DNA from: Dechloromonas sp. ZY10
Lineage (GTDB): Bacteria; Pseudomonadota; Gammaproteobacteria; Burkholderiales; Rhodocyclaceae
Assembly: GCF_041378895.1 (NCBI RefSeq)
Contig: NZ_CP144212.1
Location: 1 to 64,000, forward strand
Length of the DNA: 64,000 nt
Reading direction: 5' to 3'
This document shows positions 43,071-56,205 of this stretch, one piece after another. The notes beneath the pieces were generated by a model, which was not told the DNA's origin, ran no database searches, and saw only the letters and a program-made list of their open reading frames with translations. Every line of letters begins with the position of its first letter. Within the stretch, counting starts at the first letter, position 1. The position numbers and the translations under genes were made by a program.

Positions 43071-44765
43071 TCAGGCTTGCCGGACATCGACGCCGTGCTT
43101 GCGCGCAGCAGCGCTGCGCAGCAGCCGTGCGGCATTGATCTTGGGGCTTTCCGGGTCTTTCATTTCGGCGCGTTGCAAGTAGTCGTCGGCGCGTGCCGCC
43201 AACTCGCTGTTCCAGCCTTCCTGGTCGAGCAGCGAGTAAATCGCCTTGGCGGCGTTGAGCAGGAACTGCAGGTTGGGGGCTTCGTCGGCGGCCTGCATCA
43301 GCAGTTCGACCGCGCCGCGCAGGTTGCCGCTGCGGGCGGCGATGATGCCGCGGTTGTTGAGCACGACCATTTCCTTGTCTACCTGAGCGAGCAGGTCGCG
43401 GCCGCTGTCGCGATGGCCGGTTTGTTCGAAAACGCGGCGAATTTGCGCCATCAGGTGGCTGTCTTCGTTGTTTTCACTGGCAACTCGGCGCATTACCTGC
43501 TCTGCTGTCGCATCCTGTCCGGTGGCGTAGCAGGCTCGGGCGAGATCGACCGCCAGGCGCTGTGACTGCGGCCGGGCGGTCAGCACGTGCTGGCTTTCCT
43601 TGTCCAGCGTGGTTTGTAAGGCGAGTGCCTGCTCGACCAGCGGTGCGGCCCGCTCGCTGCGGCCTTCGGCGTGCAGGCACAGGCTTTCGCCGATCAGCAC
43701 CGCCATTTCTGCCTGCTTGTCATTGCGCCATTCGCGCTGCAGATTGCCGAGCACGCGGCGGGCCGATTCGACGTCGCCGCGCTCGATCAACACCCGCGAC
43801 AGGTTGGTGAAATCGTCGATGCTGCGCAGGGTTGAGCCCCGGCTGCGCTCAAGCACCGTGCCATAGGCTTTTTCCGCCGCCAGCAGGTCGCCGTTGCGGC
43901 TGGCCAGATCGCCGACCTGGCGTTGGCGGCGGGTGTTGTAGGGCGAGCGGTCGGCGGCCACCTGCAGGATTTGCTGGGCGGTCTCCAGGCGGCCGAGTTC
44001 GCTCAGCGTGGTTGCGAGAAAATCGTTCACCGCAAGGAAGTCAGGGGCATCGCGCAGCAGTTCGCTGGCCAGCGCCGTTGCATTGTCGGCCTGACCCTGA
44101 TCGCGCAGCGCGCGGGCCAGGCCCATCTTGGCCCAGGGCTGTTCGCGAGCGGCCAGAACATTGCGGAAGACGCGCTCGGCCTCTTCGGCGCGGCCGATCT
44201 GCAGCAGCAGTTCGCCCTTGTAGCGCAGCGCATCGTAAAGAAAATCGCTGTCCTGCTCGGCCAGTTGGTCGCAGGCGTCGATGGCGGCTTCCGGATTGTT
44301 GCGTTCCAGTTGCTGCAGGATGTGGCGCAGCTGGTGCTTGCGATAGGCGGCGCGAACCAGGCGCCCGTGCAGGTCGTCCGGGGTGAAGGGGCGCAGCAGG
44401 TAGTCGTCGGGCGACAGTTCAGCCAGAGCGACGACGTTGCTGTAGCCGCGTTCGCTGGTAACCACGATGTACACCGTCGAGCGCGGAATCAGATGGGTCA
44501 GGCGCATTTCTTCCAGCAGCTGCTGGGCATCGCGTCCGTCTTCGAGGTAGTAGTCGGAGAGGATCAGATCGAAGCGGTGGCTGCGCACCTGGCGCAGCAC
44601 TTCGGCGGCAGTGCCGACGCCATGGACCGAGATGATGCCGAGTTCGGCGAGCATCAGGCGCAGCGACTCGCGGGCAGCTGGGTGACGGTCTACGATCAGT
44701 ACGCGCTTTTTGTGCAGCGATTTTTGCAGCGCTGCCAGCATCTTGTCATTATCGGGGTGAGGCAT
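43071..44765 (-). CDS. Response regulator receiver fused to TPR repeats
   Basis: A 564-residue protein. The receiver domain occupies residues 20-140 (RVLIVDRHPAARESLRLML; phospho-acceptor Asp71 in LILSDYYLEDG; YLLRPF with Arg in place of the usual Lys-Pro pair's Lys). The rest is a long series of tetratricopeptide-like helices. There is no DNA-binding or enzymatic output domain, so the output is probably protein-protein contact. The LLRPF change may alter phosphorylation signalling. It stands alone, divergent from mnmG, with no kinase adjacent. Confidence 0.88.
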   Translation of the reverse strand: MPHPDNDKMLAALQKSLHKKRVLIVDRHPAARESLRLMLAELGIISVHGVGTAAEVLRQVRSHRFDLILSDYYLEDGRDAQQLLEEMRLTHLIPRSTVYIVVTSERGYSNVVALAELSPDDYLLRPFTPDDLHGRLVRAAYRKHQLRHILQQLERNNPEAAIDACDQLAEQDSDFLYDALRYKGELLLQIGRAEEAERVFRNVLAAREQPWAKMGLARALRDQGQADNATALASELLRDAPDFLAVNDFLATTLSELGRLETAQQILQVAADRSPYNTRRQRQVGDLASRNGDLLAAEKAYGTVLERSRGSTLRSIDDFTNLSRVLIERGDVESARRVLGNLQREWRNDKQAEMAVLIGESLCLHAEGRSERAAPLVEQALALQTTLDKESQHVLTARPQSQRLAVDLARACYATGQDATAEQVMRRVASENNEDSHLMAQIRRVFEQTGHRDSGRDLLAQVDKEMVVLNNRGIIAARSGNLRGAVELLMQAADEAPNLQFLLNAAKAIYSLLDQEGWNSELAARADDYLQRAEMKDPESPKINAARLLRSAAARKHGVDVRQA

Positions 44766-44931
44766 GCGTCATGAACCGAACGGAAAGCAGTGGCCCAAGG
44801 TACTTGAGTTCCCGTTTGAGGTAAAGGCAGCTGCGTAAAAACTTCGATTTTTCAGCGCCCTGTCGTAAAATCCGGCACCTTGTGCTGCACTGCGGCAGAC
44901 CCCGGAATGCCTGAAAGAGAACCTCCGTCCC

Positions 44932-46842
44932 ATGCTTTATCCCACCCGTTTTGATGTCATTGTGATTGGTGGCGGCCACGCCGGTACCGAGGCCGCGCTG
45001 GCGGCCGCGCGGATGGGGGCGCAGACGCTGTTGTTGACCCACAATCTCGACACCCTCGGGGCGATGAGTTGCAACCCGTCGATCGGCGGCATCGGCAAGG
45101 GCCACCTGGTGCGAGAAGTCGATGCCCTGGGCGGGGCGATGGCGGCGGCGACTGACGAAGCCGGCATCCAGTTCCGCATTCTCAACGCCTCGAAAGGCCC
45201 GGCGGTGCGCGCTACCCGCGCCCAAGCCGATCGTGTGCTGTACAAGCAGGCGATCCGTACGCGGCTGGAAAATCAGCCCAATCTGACCATCTTCGCGCAG
45301 GCCTGCGACGACCTGATCGTCGAAGGCGAGCGCGTGGTCGGTGCGGTGACGCAACTGGGCATCCGTTTCATGGCCGAGGCGGTGGTACTGACCGCTGGTA
45401 CCTTCCTCAACGGCAAGATCCACGTCGGGCTGGAAAACTACACCGGTGGGCGCATGGGCGATCCGCCGTCGGTCTCACTGGCGGCCCGTCTGAAGGAATT
45501 GAACCTGCCGCAAGGGCGCCTGAAGACCGGCACGCCGCCGCGCCTCGATGGCAAGACCATCGATTTCTCGGTGATGGAAGAGCAGCATTCGGACGATCCG
45601 CTGCCGGTGTTTTCCTTCCTCGGCAACGCCGCGCAGCATCCGAAGCAACTGCCGTGCTGGATTACCGAAACCAACGAGAAAACGCACGACATCATCCGCA
45701 GTGGCCTCGACCGCTCACCGATGTACACCGGGGTCATCGAGGGCGTCGGCCCGCGTTACTGCCCGTCGATTGAAGACAAGATTCATCGTTTTGCCGACAA
45801 GGACAAGCACAACGTCTTCCTCGAACCGGAAGGCCTGACCACGCACGAAATCTACCCCAACGGCGTGTCGACCAGCCTGCCCTTCGACATCCAGCTGGCG
45901 CTGGTGCGCTCGATCCGTGGCATGGAAAACGTGCACATTCTGCGCCCCGGTTACGCCATCGAATACGATTTCTATGACCCGCGCGGCCTCAAGGACACGC
46001 TGGAAAGCAAGGCGATCAACGGCCTCTTCTTCGCCGGCCAGATTAACGGCACCACCGGCTACGAGGAAGCGGCGGCGCAGGGCCTGCTCGCCGGCCTGAA
46101 TGCGGTGCGCTACGTACGCAGCGAGGCCGGCTGGTGCCCGAAGCGCAACGAGGCTTACCTCGGCGTGCTGGTCGATGACCTGATCACGCGCGGTGTTTCT
46201 GATCCCTACCGGATGTTCACCAGCCGCGCTGAGTACCGCCTGAGCTTGCGCGAGGACAATGCCGACCTGCGCCTGACCGAAGTCGGGCGTGAACTGGGCT
46301 TGGTCGATGACCTGCGGTGGGCGGCCTTCTGTCGCAAACGTGATGCGATTGCCGCCGAACAGGAACGTTTGAAAACCACCTGGATCAATCCCAAGATCGT
46401 CGTGGCCGAGGAGTGCGAACGGGTGCTGGGCAAGGGGATCGAGCACGAATACAACCTGTTCGAGTTGCTGCGCCGGCCTGAAGTTGGCTACCGCGAGCTG
46501 GTGACGATCAAGATTCACGGTCAACCCGAAGAATTGCCGGAAATCGACGATGCGGTGGTCGAGCAGCTGGAGATTTCAGCCAAGTATCAGGGCTACATCG
46601 ACCGTCAGGCCGACGAGGTGGCGCGTGCGGCGACACTGGAAAACACCGTGCTGCCGGCCGATCTTGATTACTCGACCGTCGCCGGCCTGTCCAACGAGGT
46701 CAAGCAGAAGCTGACGCTGCACCGGCCGCAGACCATCGGCCAGGCGTCGCGCATTCAAGGGGTGACGCCGGCGGCGATTTCGCTGCTGCTGATCCATCTC
46801 AAGCGCCATGGTGCAACTTCCGGGGCAAAGGCCGGCGCATGA
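44932..46842 (+). CDS. mnmG: tRNA uridine-5-carboxymethylaminomethyl modification enzyme
   Basis: MnmG (GidA) with MnmE modifies U34 of certain tRNAs. The 636-residue FAD protein starts [22 protein letters not shown] (dinucleotide-binding motif), has [33 protein letters not shown], the second signature [22 protein letters not shown], and a C-terminal helical domain. Length is normal. It begins the block mnmG-rsmG-parA-parB, each gene overlapping the next by 4 bp, a common origin-linked operon. Confidence 0.98.
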   Translation: MLYPTRFDVIVIGGGHAGTEAALAAARMGAQTLLLTHNLDTLGAMSCNPSIGGIGKGHLVREVDALGGAMAAATDEAGIQFRILNASKGPAVRATRAQADRVLYKQAIRTRLENQPNLTIFAQACDDLIVEGERVVGAVTQLGIRFMAEAVVLTAGTFLNGKIHVGLENYTGGRMGDPPSVSLAARLKELNLPQGRLKTGTPPRLDGKTIDFSVMEEQHSDDPLPVFSFLGNAAQHPKQLPCWITETNEKTHDIIRSGLDRSPMYTGVIEGVGPRYCPSIEDKIHRFADKDKHNVFLEPEGLTTHEIYPNGVSTSLPFDIQLALVRSIRGMENVHILRPGYAIEYDFYDPRGLKDTLESKAINGLFFAGQINGTTGYEEAAAQGLLAGLNAVRYVRSEAGWCPKRNEAYLGVLVDDLITRGVSDPYRMFTSRAEYRLSLREDNADLRLTEVGRELGLVDDLRWAAFCRKRDAIAAEQERLKTTWINPKIVVAEECERVLGKGIEHEYNLFELLRRPEVGYRELVTIKIHGQPEELPEIDDAVVEQLEISAKYQGYIDRQADEVARAATLENTVLPADLDYSTVAGLSNEVKQKLTLHRPQTIGQASRIQGVTPAAISLLLIHLKRHGATSGAKAGA

Positions 46843-47456
46843 GTGAACTGACCCTTTCTTCCGGCCTCGCTGAACTGGGGCTGGCGCTGTCTCCGGCAAC
46901 GCAGGCGCAGCTGCTGGCCTTCCGCGACCTGCTGCTGAAGTGGAACAAGACTTACAACCTGACCGCCTTGCGTGATCCGCAACAAGCGCTGTCGCATCAC
47001 CTGCTTGATTCGCTGGCGATCCTCCCCCATATCGGTTCCGAGCCGTTGCTCGATGTTGGTTCCGGCGGCGGTCTGCCCGGCATTCCGCTGGCGATTGCCC
47101 GGCCCGAACTGGCGGTGCGGATGGTTGATACCGTGCAGAAAAAAGCGACTTTCCTGCAGCAGGCGGCGATCCAGCTCGGCTTGAAGAATGTCACGGTCAA
47201 CCATGCCCGGGTCGAGGAATTGCCCGGGCAATATGCGCAGATCAGTTCGCGCGCTTTTGCCGAACTGAGCCTCTTTGTTGCGCTGACCCGCCATCTGCTG
47301 GCGCCGGGTGGGCGCTGGCTGGCGATGAAGGGGGTGCGCCCGGATGCCGAAATCGCGGCCCTGCCGGCGGATATTGTCGTCGAGCGGATCATTCCGCTGC
47401 ACGTTCCCGGCCTTGATGCCGAAAGACACCTGATCATCCTGAAGGCGGGCACATGA
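46839..47456 (+). CDS. rsmG: 16S rRNA G527 N7-methyltransferase
   Basis: RsmG (GidB) methylates G527 of 16S rRNA with SAM. The 205-residue protein has [29 protein letters not shown], the SAM-binding [20 protein letters not shown], and [13 protein letters not shown]. It overlaps mnmG and parA by 4 bp each (ATGA). Confidence 0.97.
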   Translation: MSELTLSSGLAELGLALSPATQAQLLAFRDLLLKWNKTYNLTALRDPQQALSHHLLDSLAILPHIGSEPLLDVGSGGGLPGIPLAIARPELAVRMVDTVQKKATFLQQAAIQLGLKNVTVNHARVEELPGQYAQISSRAFAELSLFVALTRHLLAPGGRWLAMKGVRPDAEIAALPADIVVERIIPLHVPGLDAERHLIILKAGT

Positions 47457-48214
47457 AAGTACTGGCGATCACCAATCAAAAAGGCGGTGTCGGCAAGACC
47501 ACCACCGCCGTCAACCTGGCGGCCTCGCTCGGCGCTGAAGGCAAGCGAGTGCTGCTGATCGACATGGATCCGCAGGGTAATGCGACGACCGGCGCCGGAA
47601 TCACCAAGAAGGAGGCGTTGCCGACGGTTTACCAGCTGTTGATCGGTGCCGCGACGCTGGAAGAGGTGTGCTGGCAGACTCCGTTCGCTTTCGACGTGCT
47701 GCCGGCCAACCGCGAGCTGGCCGGTGCCGAGGTCGAGCTGGTTGAGCTCGAACAGCGTGAATTCCGGCTCAAGAATGCGCTGCATGCCAATCGCGAACAC
47801 TACGATTTCGTGCTGATCGACTGCCCGCCGGCACTCAACATGCTCACGGTCAACGCGCTGGTTGCGGCCGATTCGGTGCTGATCCCGATGCAGTGCGAGT
47901 ACTACGCGCTGGAAGGGCTGTCCGATCTGGTCGAAACCCTGCGCAAGGTCCGGCATCACCTCAACCCCCGTCTTGAGGTCGAGGGGTTGTTGCGGACCAT
48001 GTTCAATCCGCAGAGCACGCTGACCCAGCAGGTTTCAAGCGAGCTGGAGAGCCACTTCGGCAACAAGGTGTACAAGACCATCGTGCCGCGCAATGTGCGG
48101 CTGGCCGAGGCGCCCTCTTATGGCAAGCCGGTACTGGCTTTCGACAAGGGCTCCAAGGGCGCGCAGGCCTACAGCGCGCTGGCCAGGGAAATTCTCGAAA
48201 GGCTGGGCCAATGA
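47453..48214 (+). CDS. parA: Chromosome partitioning ATPase ParA (Soj)
   Basis: ParA is a deviant-Walker ATPase that moves ParB-bound origins. The 253-residue protein starts [26 protein letters not shown] (deviant Walker A KGGVGKTT), with [11 protein letters not shown] and [14 protein letters not shown]. It lacks an N-terminal DNA-binding extension, as expected for chromosomal Soj types. It is coupled to parB by a 4-bp overlap. Confidence 0.98.
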   Translation: MKVLAITNQKGGVGKTTTAVNLAASLGAEGKRVLLIDMDPQGNATTGAGITKKEALPTVYQLLIGAATLEEVCWQTPFAFDVLPANRELAGAEVELVELEQREFRLKNALHANREHYDFVLIDCPPALNMLTVNALVAADSVLIPMQCEYYALEGLSDLVETLRKVRHHLNPRLEVEGLLRTMFNPQSTLTQQVSSELESHFGNKVYKTIVPRNVRLAEAPSYGKPVLAFDKGSKGAQAYSALAREILERLGQ

Positions 48215-49062
48215 TCAAGATGAAGGGTTTGGGGCGCGGACTGGATGCGCTGTTGGCGGGCGGTGATCGCAGCGGCGGCGACGAGCAGCGCAGTCTGCCG
48301 GTGGAGCGTCTGCGGCCGGGCAAGTATCAGCCACGGACGCAGATGGACGAAACCTCGCTGGCCGAATTGGCGGCATCGATCAAGGCACAGGGCATCGTGC
48401 AGCCGATCCTGGTCCGGGTGATTGAGCCGACGCCGGGTGCCGAGCGCTACGAGATTGTGGCGGGCGAGCGGCGCTGGCGGGCGTCGCAGATTGCTGGCCT
48501 GAGCGAAGTGCCGGTGCTGATTCGCGACATTCCGGACGAGCAGGCGCTGGCGATGGCGTTGATCGAGAACATCCAGCGTGAAAATCTCAATCCGCTGGAA
48601 GAGGCGCTCGGCTTGCAGCGCCTGATCGATGAATTTGGTCTGACCCACCAGGAGGCGGCCGATGCGGTCGGCCGTTCACGCCCGGCGGCGTCCAACCTGC
48701 TGCGGCTGCTGCAATTGAGCGCGCCGGTGCAGGAGCTGGTGATGGCCGGCAAGCTGGACATGGGTCATGCCCGGGCGCTGTTGCCACTCAATGCCGGGCA
48801 GCAGGTTGCCGTGGCGCAGCGGGCGGTGCAAAAGGCGCTGTCGGTACGGGAAGTCGAACGACTGGTCCAGCAAATCCTGACGCCGCCGCAAAAACCTGCG
48901 GCCAAGCCGGTTGACCGTGACATTCTGCGCTTGCAGGAAGAATTGTCGGATTCGTTTGGTGCTGCAGTTGAAATCCGCAGCAATAAAAAAGGTGCAGGCA
49001 AGATCACCATTGAATTTGGTAGCCTGGACCAACTCGACGGAATCCTGACGCGAATGCGCTAA
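48211..49062 (+). CDS. parB: Chromosome partitioning protein ParB (Spo0J)
   Basis: ParB binds parS sites, spreads as a CTP-dependent clamp and is acted on by ParA. The 283-residue protein has [13 protein letters not shown], the N-terminal CTPase block ([23 protein letters not shown] with [15 protein letters not shown]), the helix-turn-helix ([25 protein letters not shown]) and the C-terminal dimerisation domain. An alternative start three codons in (MKGLG) is equally possible. I saw no canonical parS sequence near it. Confidence 0.98.
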   Translation: MIKMKGLGRGLDALLAGGDRSGGDEQRSLPVERLRPGKYQPRTQMDETSLAELAASIKAQGIVQPILVRVIEPTPGAERYEIVAGERRWRASQIAGLSEVPVLIRDIPDEQALAMALIENIQRENLNPLEEALGLQRLIDEFGLTHQEAADAVGRSRPAASNLLRLLQLSAPVQELVMAGKLDMGHARALLPLNAGQQVAVAQRAVQKALSVREVERLVQQILTPPQKPAAKPVDRDILRLQEELSDSFGAAVEIRSNKKGAGKITIEFGSLDQLDGILTRMR

Positions 49063-49104
49063 ATTGGTGCAGTGCGGAGTTTCTTTTCCGGTGCGCTTGT
49101 GTTA

Positions 49105-49141
49105 ACGGGTTTTCCATTTTTTGGCATTGCGGAAAACCCGT
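49105..49141. terminator. Hairpin between parB and the atp promoter
   Basis: ACGGGTTTTCC and GGAAAACCCGT form a perfect 11-bp stem with a 15-base loop containing TTTTTT. No T-run follows on the plus strand, so it may be a weak terminator of the mnmG-parB operon or a regulatory element ahead of the atp promoter at 49150. Confidence 0.55.
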
Positions 49142-49149
49142 AACTTACA

Positions 49150-49179
49150 TTGACTTAAGGCGCTCAGGTCTTATATAAT
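49150..49179 (+). promoter_or_regulatory. Probable sigma-70 promoter of the atp operon
   Basis: TTGACT at 49150-49155 and TATAAT at 49174-49179 are separated by 18 bp, close to consensus, and lie about 40 bp upstream of atpI. Confidence 0.75.
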
Positions 49180-49220
49180 TTAAGGCTGTGACACAACAGG
49201 CTTGACGGTTGCAAGGCACC

Positions 49221-49562
49221 ATGTTTAAAGCAATTTATCTGCAATTTGGTGCGGCGCTTCTGGCGGCAATCGGAGCCTGGGTGATCGTTGGGGAGCGAGG
49301 GCTGATTTCGGTGGGGGTCGCAGCAGTCGCTGCAATAGTGCCGAATCTGCTGTTTGCCGTGCGGCTGGCGATGGTCAGCAAGCGTCCGGGAGCCTCGTAT
49401 GTGGCGAATTTTTTCGCCGGTGAGTTCCTCAAGATCGCGGTCACGATAGGATTACTGGCAATCGCCATCAAGGGGTATCCCGAGATGCACTGGCCCAGTC
49501 TGATGATTGGGTTGGCGATTGTTCTGCATGCAGGTTTTATAGCGTTTTGGAAGAAATCCTGA
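49221..49562 (+). CDS. atpI: ATP synthase accessory protein AtpI
   Basis: AtpI is a small membrane protein that helps assemble the c-ring. The 113-residue protein has four hydrophobic segments (FKAIYLQFGAALLAAIGAWVIVG at the start, VAAVAAIVPNLLFAVRLAM, LKIAVTIGLLAIAIKGY, LMIGLAIVLHAGFIAFW). It is the first gene of the ATP synthase operon, as usual, and ends 2 bp before atpB. Confidence 0.9.
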   Translation: MFKAIYLQFGAALLAAIGAWVIVGERGLISVGVAAVAAIVPNLLFAVRLAMVSKRPGASYVANFFAGEFLKIAVTIGLLAIAIKGYPEMHWPSLMIGLAIVLHAGFIAFWKKS

Positions 49563-49564
49563 CT

Positions 49565-50431
49565 ATGTCTACAGCAGGCCACGAAGCAGCAGCGAACGCG
49601 CCGACCGCCGGCGAATACATCGTTCACCACCTTACCCACTTCAATAGCACGGGTCATGCCCAGAAGGACATCATCGACTTCAGCGTTATCAACGTCGATA
49701 CCCTGTTCTTCTCCATTCTGATGGGTGTGCTGGGTCTTTTTGTCATGTGGCGCGTTGCCAAAAGCGTGACCTCCGGTGTCCCCGGTCGCATGCAGGCTGC
49801 CGTCGAGATCGTCCTCGAGATGGTCAATGACCAGGCCAAGAGCATTGTTCATAGTGCCGAATCCCGCAAATTTGTCGGCCCCCTGGCGTTGACCGTGTTC
49901 ATCTGGATTTTCCTGATGAATTCGATGGACTTCCTGCCGCTCGACGTCTTCCCGAATCTGTGGCAAGCCATTACCGGCGACCACCATGCCTATTTGCGCA
50001 TCGTGCCGACCGCCGATCTGAACGGCACCCTGGGTATGTCCGTCGGCGTCCTGCTGGTCTGTCTTTACTACAACATCAAGATCAAGGGCTTCGGCGGCTG
50101 GATGCATGAGCTCTTCACCGCCCCGTTCGGTAGCCACCCGCTGCTCTACCCGGTCAACTTCGCGATGCAGATGATCGAGTTCTTGGCTAAGACCGTTTCT
50201 CACGGCATGCGGTTGTTCGGCAACATGTACGCAGGTGAACTGGTATTCATGCTGATTGCGCTGATGGGTGCTGCCTGGGCTGGTACCGCCACTGGGGTGT
50301 TCCTGTTTATCGGCCACGTCATCGCCGGGTCGATCTGGGCCATCTTCCACATCCTGATCGTCGCGCTGCAGGCCTTCATCTTCATGATGCTGACCCTGGT
50401 TTACGTTGGTCAGGCGCACGAAGCACACTAA
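49565..50431 (+). CDS. atpB: ATP synthase Fo subunit a
   Basis: Subunit a forms the proton half-channels against the c-ring. The 288-residue membrane protein has the conserved arginine helix SHGMRLFGNMYAGELVFMLIA and the C-terminal ILIVALQAFIFMMLTLVYVG. The start at 49565 (MSTAGHEAAANAP) has no strong ribosome binding site but fits family N-termini. Confidence 0.97.
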   Translation: MSTAGHEAAANAPTAGEYIVHHLTHFNSTGHAQKDIIDFSVINVDTLFFSILMGVLGLFVMWRVAKSVTSGVPGRMQAAVEIVLEMVNDQAKSIVHSAESRKFVGPLALTVFIWIFLMNSMDFLPLDVFPNLWQAITGDHHAYLRIVPTADLNGTLGMSVGVLLVCLYYNIKIKGFGGWMHELFTAPFGSHPLLYPVNFAMQMIEFLAKTVSHGMRLFGNMYAGELVFMLIALMGAAWAGTATGVFLFIGHVIAGSIWAIFHILIVALQAFIFMMLTLVYVGQAHEAH

Positions 50432-50444
50432 GTACTTGCAGTAG

Positions 50445-50747
<303 letters not shown>

Positions 50748-50787
50748 TTCTCCTCTGATCGATCAACCTTTTAAGAGGAATTAAACC

Positions 50788-51258
50788 GTGAATCTGAACG
50801 CAACGTTGTTTGCACAGCTCGTTGTGTTCTTCATTCTGGCGTGGTTCACGATGCAATTCGTGTGGCCCCCCATTGTGAAGGCGCTCGACGAGCGTGCGAA
50901 GAAGATCGCGGATGGACTGGCTGCTGCCGAACGTGGCAAGCAGGACCTCGAACTGGCTACCAAGCGTTCTACGGATGCTCTCCGTGAAGGCAAGGAAAAA
51001 GCCTCCGAGCTGATCGCCAACGCAGAAAAACGCGCTGCTCAACTGATCGAAGAAGCCAAGGCTGCGGCCAAGGCTGAAGCTGACCGCATCGTCGCCGGTG
51101 CCAAGGCCGAGATCGAACAGGAAGCCGTGCGTGCGAAGGAGCAGCTGCGTGAGCAGATGTCCGTTCTGGTTGTTTCCGGTGCAGAAAAAATTCTGCGTCG
51201 TGAAATCAATGCCCAGGCCCATGCCGATATTCTGGCTACGATCAAACAGGATCTGTAA
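50788..51258 (+). CDS. atpF: ATP synthase Fo subunit b
   Basis: Subunit b is the peripheral stalk. The 156-residue protein has an N-terminal membrane helix ([23 protein letters not shown]) and a long charged Ala/Glu/Lys-rich helix that dimerises. GTG start at 50788 with AGAGGAA upstream. It ends 5 bp before atpH. Confidence 0.96.
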   Translation: MNLNATLFAQLVVFFILAWFTMQFVWPPIVKALDERAKKIADGLAAAERGKQDLELATKRSTDALREGKEKASELIANAEKRAAQLIEEAKAAAKAEADRIVAGAKAEIEQEAVRAKEQLREQMSVLVVSGAEKILRREINAQAHADILATIKQDL

Positions 51259-51263
51259 AGCTT

Positions 51264-51797
51264 ATGGCTGAATCCGTCACCATCGCTCGTCCCTACGCTG
51301 AAGCCGTGTTCCGCATGGCCAAGGAAGCGGGGACGCAGGGCCTCTGGTCCGAGCGCCTCGCGCGCTTGGGCGCCATCGCCCAGGACGGGGACATGGCTGC
51401 GGTCATGGGCAATCCCCGACTCTCCGTCGAGCAGGTTGCCGATTTGTTCATTTCGTTGTCCGGTGACAACGATGCCACTTTCGGCAACTTCATTCGTACC
51501 CTCGCAGAAAACCGGCGTCTCGCACTCCTGCCGGAGGTTTCCCGGCTTTTCGAACTGGCCAAGAGCCAGGAAGAAGGGGTCAGGGAGGCGGTGGTGTACT
51601 CCGCATTTCCCATCGACGACACCCAGGTGGCCGCCTTGTTGCAACAACTGGAAGGTCACTTCAATACCCGTCTGACCGGTCGTGTCGTGGTTGATCCCGA
51701 GCTGATCGGTGGTGTGCGCGTCGCCGTCGGTGACCAGGTGCTGGATGCTTCAGTCCGCGGCAAGCTTGATGCGATGGCCGTGGCGCTGAACAACTAG
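51264..51797 (+). CDS. atpH: ATP synthase F1 subunit delta
   Basis: Delta joins the stalk to the F1 head. The 177-residue protein starts MAESVTIARPYAEAVF and ends with the family block LTGRVVVDPELIGGVRVAVGDQVLDASVRGKLDAM. It sits between atpF and atpA in standard order. Confidence 0.96.
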   Translation: MAESVTIARPYAEAVFRMAKEAGTQGLWSERLARLGAIAQDGDMAAVMGNPRLSVEQVADLFISLSGDNDATFGNFIRTLAENRRLALLPEVSRLFELAKSQEEGVREAVVYSAFPIDDTQVAALLQQLEGHFNTRLTGRVVVDPELIGGVRVAVGDQVLDASVRGKLDAMAVALNN

Positions 51798-51806
51798 GAG
51801 AATTTC

Positions 51807-53345
51807 ATGCAGTTGAATCCTTCCGAAATTTCTGAACTGATCAAGAGCAAGATCCAGAACCTGCAAGGCGCATCGGAAGTGCGCACGCAGGGCACCGTGG
51901 TTTCCGTCACTGACGGTATCTGCCGCGTGCATGGCTTGCAGGACGTCATGCAAGGTGAAATGCTGGAATTCCCCGGCAACACCATCGGTATGGCGCTTAA
52001 CCTCGAACGTGACTCCGTCGGCGCCGTTATCCTCGGCGAATACAATCACATTTCCGAAGGCGACGTGGTCAAGACCACCGGTCGCATTCTGGAAGTGCCG
52101 GTTGGTCCCGAGTTGCTGGGCCGCGTGGTCAACACTCTCGGCCAGCCGATCGACGGCAAGGGTCCGATCAATGCCAAGGTGACCGACAAGCTGGAAAAGG
52201 TTGCCCCGGGCGTGATCTGGCGTCAGTCCGTTTCTCAGCCGGTGCAGACCGGCCTGAAGTGTGTGGACTCCATGGTTCCGGTTGGTCGTGGTCAGCGTGA
52301 ACTGGTCATCGGTGACCGTCAGACCGGCAAGACCGCTGTTGCTGTCGATGCGATCATCAACCAGAAGGGCAAGAACCTGTTCTGCGTTTATGTCGCCGTC
52401 GGTCAAAAGGCTTCCACCATTGCCAACGTCGTGCGCAAGCTCGAAGAGCATGGCGCGCTGGAATACACCATCGTTGTCGCTGCCTCCGCTTCCGAATCCG
52501 CCGCGCTGCAGTACCTGGCTCCTTACGCCGGCTGCACCATGGGTGAATACTTCCGTGACCGCGGTCAAGACGCGCTGATCATTTATGATGATCTGACCAA
52601 GCAGGCTTGGGGCTACCGTCAGGTTTCCCTGCTGCTGCGTCGTCCGCCGGGTCGTGAAGCTTATCCGGGCGACGTGTTCTATCTCCACTCCCGCCTGCTG
52701 GAGCGTGCTGCTCGCGTATCCGCTGACTGGGTCGAGAAGTTCACCAATGGCGAAATCAAGGGCCAGACCGGTTCTCTGACCGCTCTGCCAGTGATCGAAA
52801 CCCAGGCTGGTGACGTTTCCGCTTTCGTTCCGACCAACGTAATCTCGATTACCGACGGTCAGATCTTCCTGGAAACGGACCTCTTCAACGCCGGTATCCG
52901 TCCCGCGATCAACGCCGGTATTTCGGTGTCCCGCGTCGGTGGCGCCGCTCAGACCAAGCTGATCAAGAAGCTCGGTGGTGGTGTTCGTCTGGCTCTCGCC
53001 CAGTATCGCGAACTTGCTGCGTTTGCCCAGTTTGCTTCCGATCTCGACGAAGCGACCCGCAAGCAGCTGGAGCGTGGCCGTCTGGTGACCGAACTGATGA
53101 AGCAGCCGCAGTACGCTCCGATGAGCATCTCCGAAATGGCCGTTACGCTGTACGCAGCTGACAAGGGCTATTTTGATGATGTCGAAGTCAAGCGTGCTCT
53201 CGAATGCGAAAAGGCGATGATCAGCTACCTCAAGGCCAACTGTGCCGACGTCATGAATACCATGGAGTCGTCTGCAGACCTCAGCGCTGACACCGAAAAG
53301 GCACTCGCCGCCGGTATCCAGGCCTTCAAGAACACCTGGGCCTGA
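51807..53345 (+). CDS. atpA: ATP synthase F1 subunit alpha
   Basis: Alpha is the regulatory nucleotide-binding subunit of F1. The 512-residue protein has Walker [16 protein letters not shown], the beta-barrel N-terminus, and the signature [14 protein letters not shown]. Length is normal. AGGAG precedes the ATG. Confidence 0.98.
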   Translation: MQLNPSEISELIKSKIQNLQGASEVRTQGTVVSVTDGICRVHGLQDVMQGEMLEFPGNTIGMALNLERDSVGAVILGEYNHISEGDVVKTTGRILEVPVGPELLGRVVNTLGQPIDGKGPINAKVTDKLEKVAPGVIWRQSVSQPVQTGLKCVDSMVPVGRGQRELVIGDRQTGKTAVAVDAIINQKGKNLFCVYVAVGQKASTIANVVRKLEEHGALEYTIVVAASASESAALQYLAPYAGCTMGEYFRDRGQDALIIYDDLTKQAWGYRQVSLLLRRPPGREAYPGDVFYLHSRLLERAARVSADWVEKFTNGEIKGQTGSLTALPVIETQAGDVSAFVPTNVISITDGQIFLETDLFNAGIRPAINAGISVSRVGGAAQTKLIKKLGGGVRLALAQYRELAAFAQFASDLDEATRKQLERGRLVTELMKQPQYAPMSISEMAVTLYAADKGYFDDVEVKRALECEKAMISYLKANCADVMNTMESSADLSADTEKALAAGIQAFKNTWA

Positions 53346-53362
53346 TCAGCTAGGAGAATTGC

Positions 53363-55667
<2,305 letters not shown>

Positions 55668-55692
55668 TGCAGTTTCAGCATAGGAGCCAGCA

Positions 55693-56118
55693 ATGGTAAT
55701 GACTGTTCATTGTGATGTCGTCAGCGCCGAAGAGTCGATCTTCTCCGGCCTCGTCGAAATCGCGGTGTTCCCCGGCGAAGCCGGGGAGCTTGGCATCCTG
55801 CCGAAGCACACCCCGCTTCTGACCCGTATCAAGCCTGGTACCATTCGTTTGAAGGTGCCGGCTCAGGACGAGTTCGAACTGGTGTATGTCTCCGGTGGCA
55901 TGCTGGAAGTCCAGCCTGATATGGTTACCGTTTTGGCGGATACCGCCATCCGGGCCCATGATCTGGACGAAGCCAAGGCCATGGAAGCCAAGAAGCGTGC
56001 CGAAGAGGCTTTGGCAAACCGCCAAGCCGAAATGGATTACGCTGCCGCTGAAGCAGAACTGGCGCAGGCAATTGCCCAGTTGCAGACAATTCAGCGTTTG
56101 CGCAAGCATACTCACTGA
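55693..56118 (+). CDS. atpC: ATP synthase F1 subunit epsilon
   Basis: Epsilon couples the shaft to the c-ring and can inhibit ATP hydrolysis. The 141-residue protein has the N-terminal beta-sandwich ([38 protein letters not shown]) and the C-terminal helical hairpin rich in Ala and Glu. AGGAG precedes the ATG. It is the last gene of the operon and ends at a strong bidirectional terminator. Confidence 0.97.
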   Translation: MVMTVHCDVVSAEESIFSGLVEIAVFPGEAGELGILPKHTPLLTRIKPGTIRLKVPAQDEFELVYVSGGMLEVQPDMVTVLADTAIRAHDLDEAKAMEAKKRAEEALANRQAEMDYAAAEAELAQAIAQLQTIQRLRKHTH

Positions 56119-56131
56119 GTGTCGTGATACG

Positions 56132-56163
56132 AAAAAAAGGCAACCTTGGGGTTGCCTTTTTTT
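56132..56163. terminator. Bidirectional terminator between atpC and ubiJ
   Basis: AAAAAAAGGCAACC, a short TTGG loop, then GGTTGCCTTTTTTT. A-runs and T-runs flank the stem on both sides, so it can end both the atp operon and the minus-strand ubi operon. Confidence 0.92.
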
Positions 56164-56205
56164 CGTTATCTGTTTGTATGCCCCTTTGGGAAAACCCTTG
56201 CCGAC

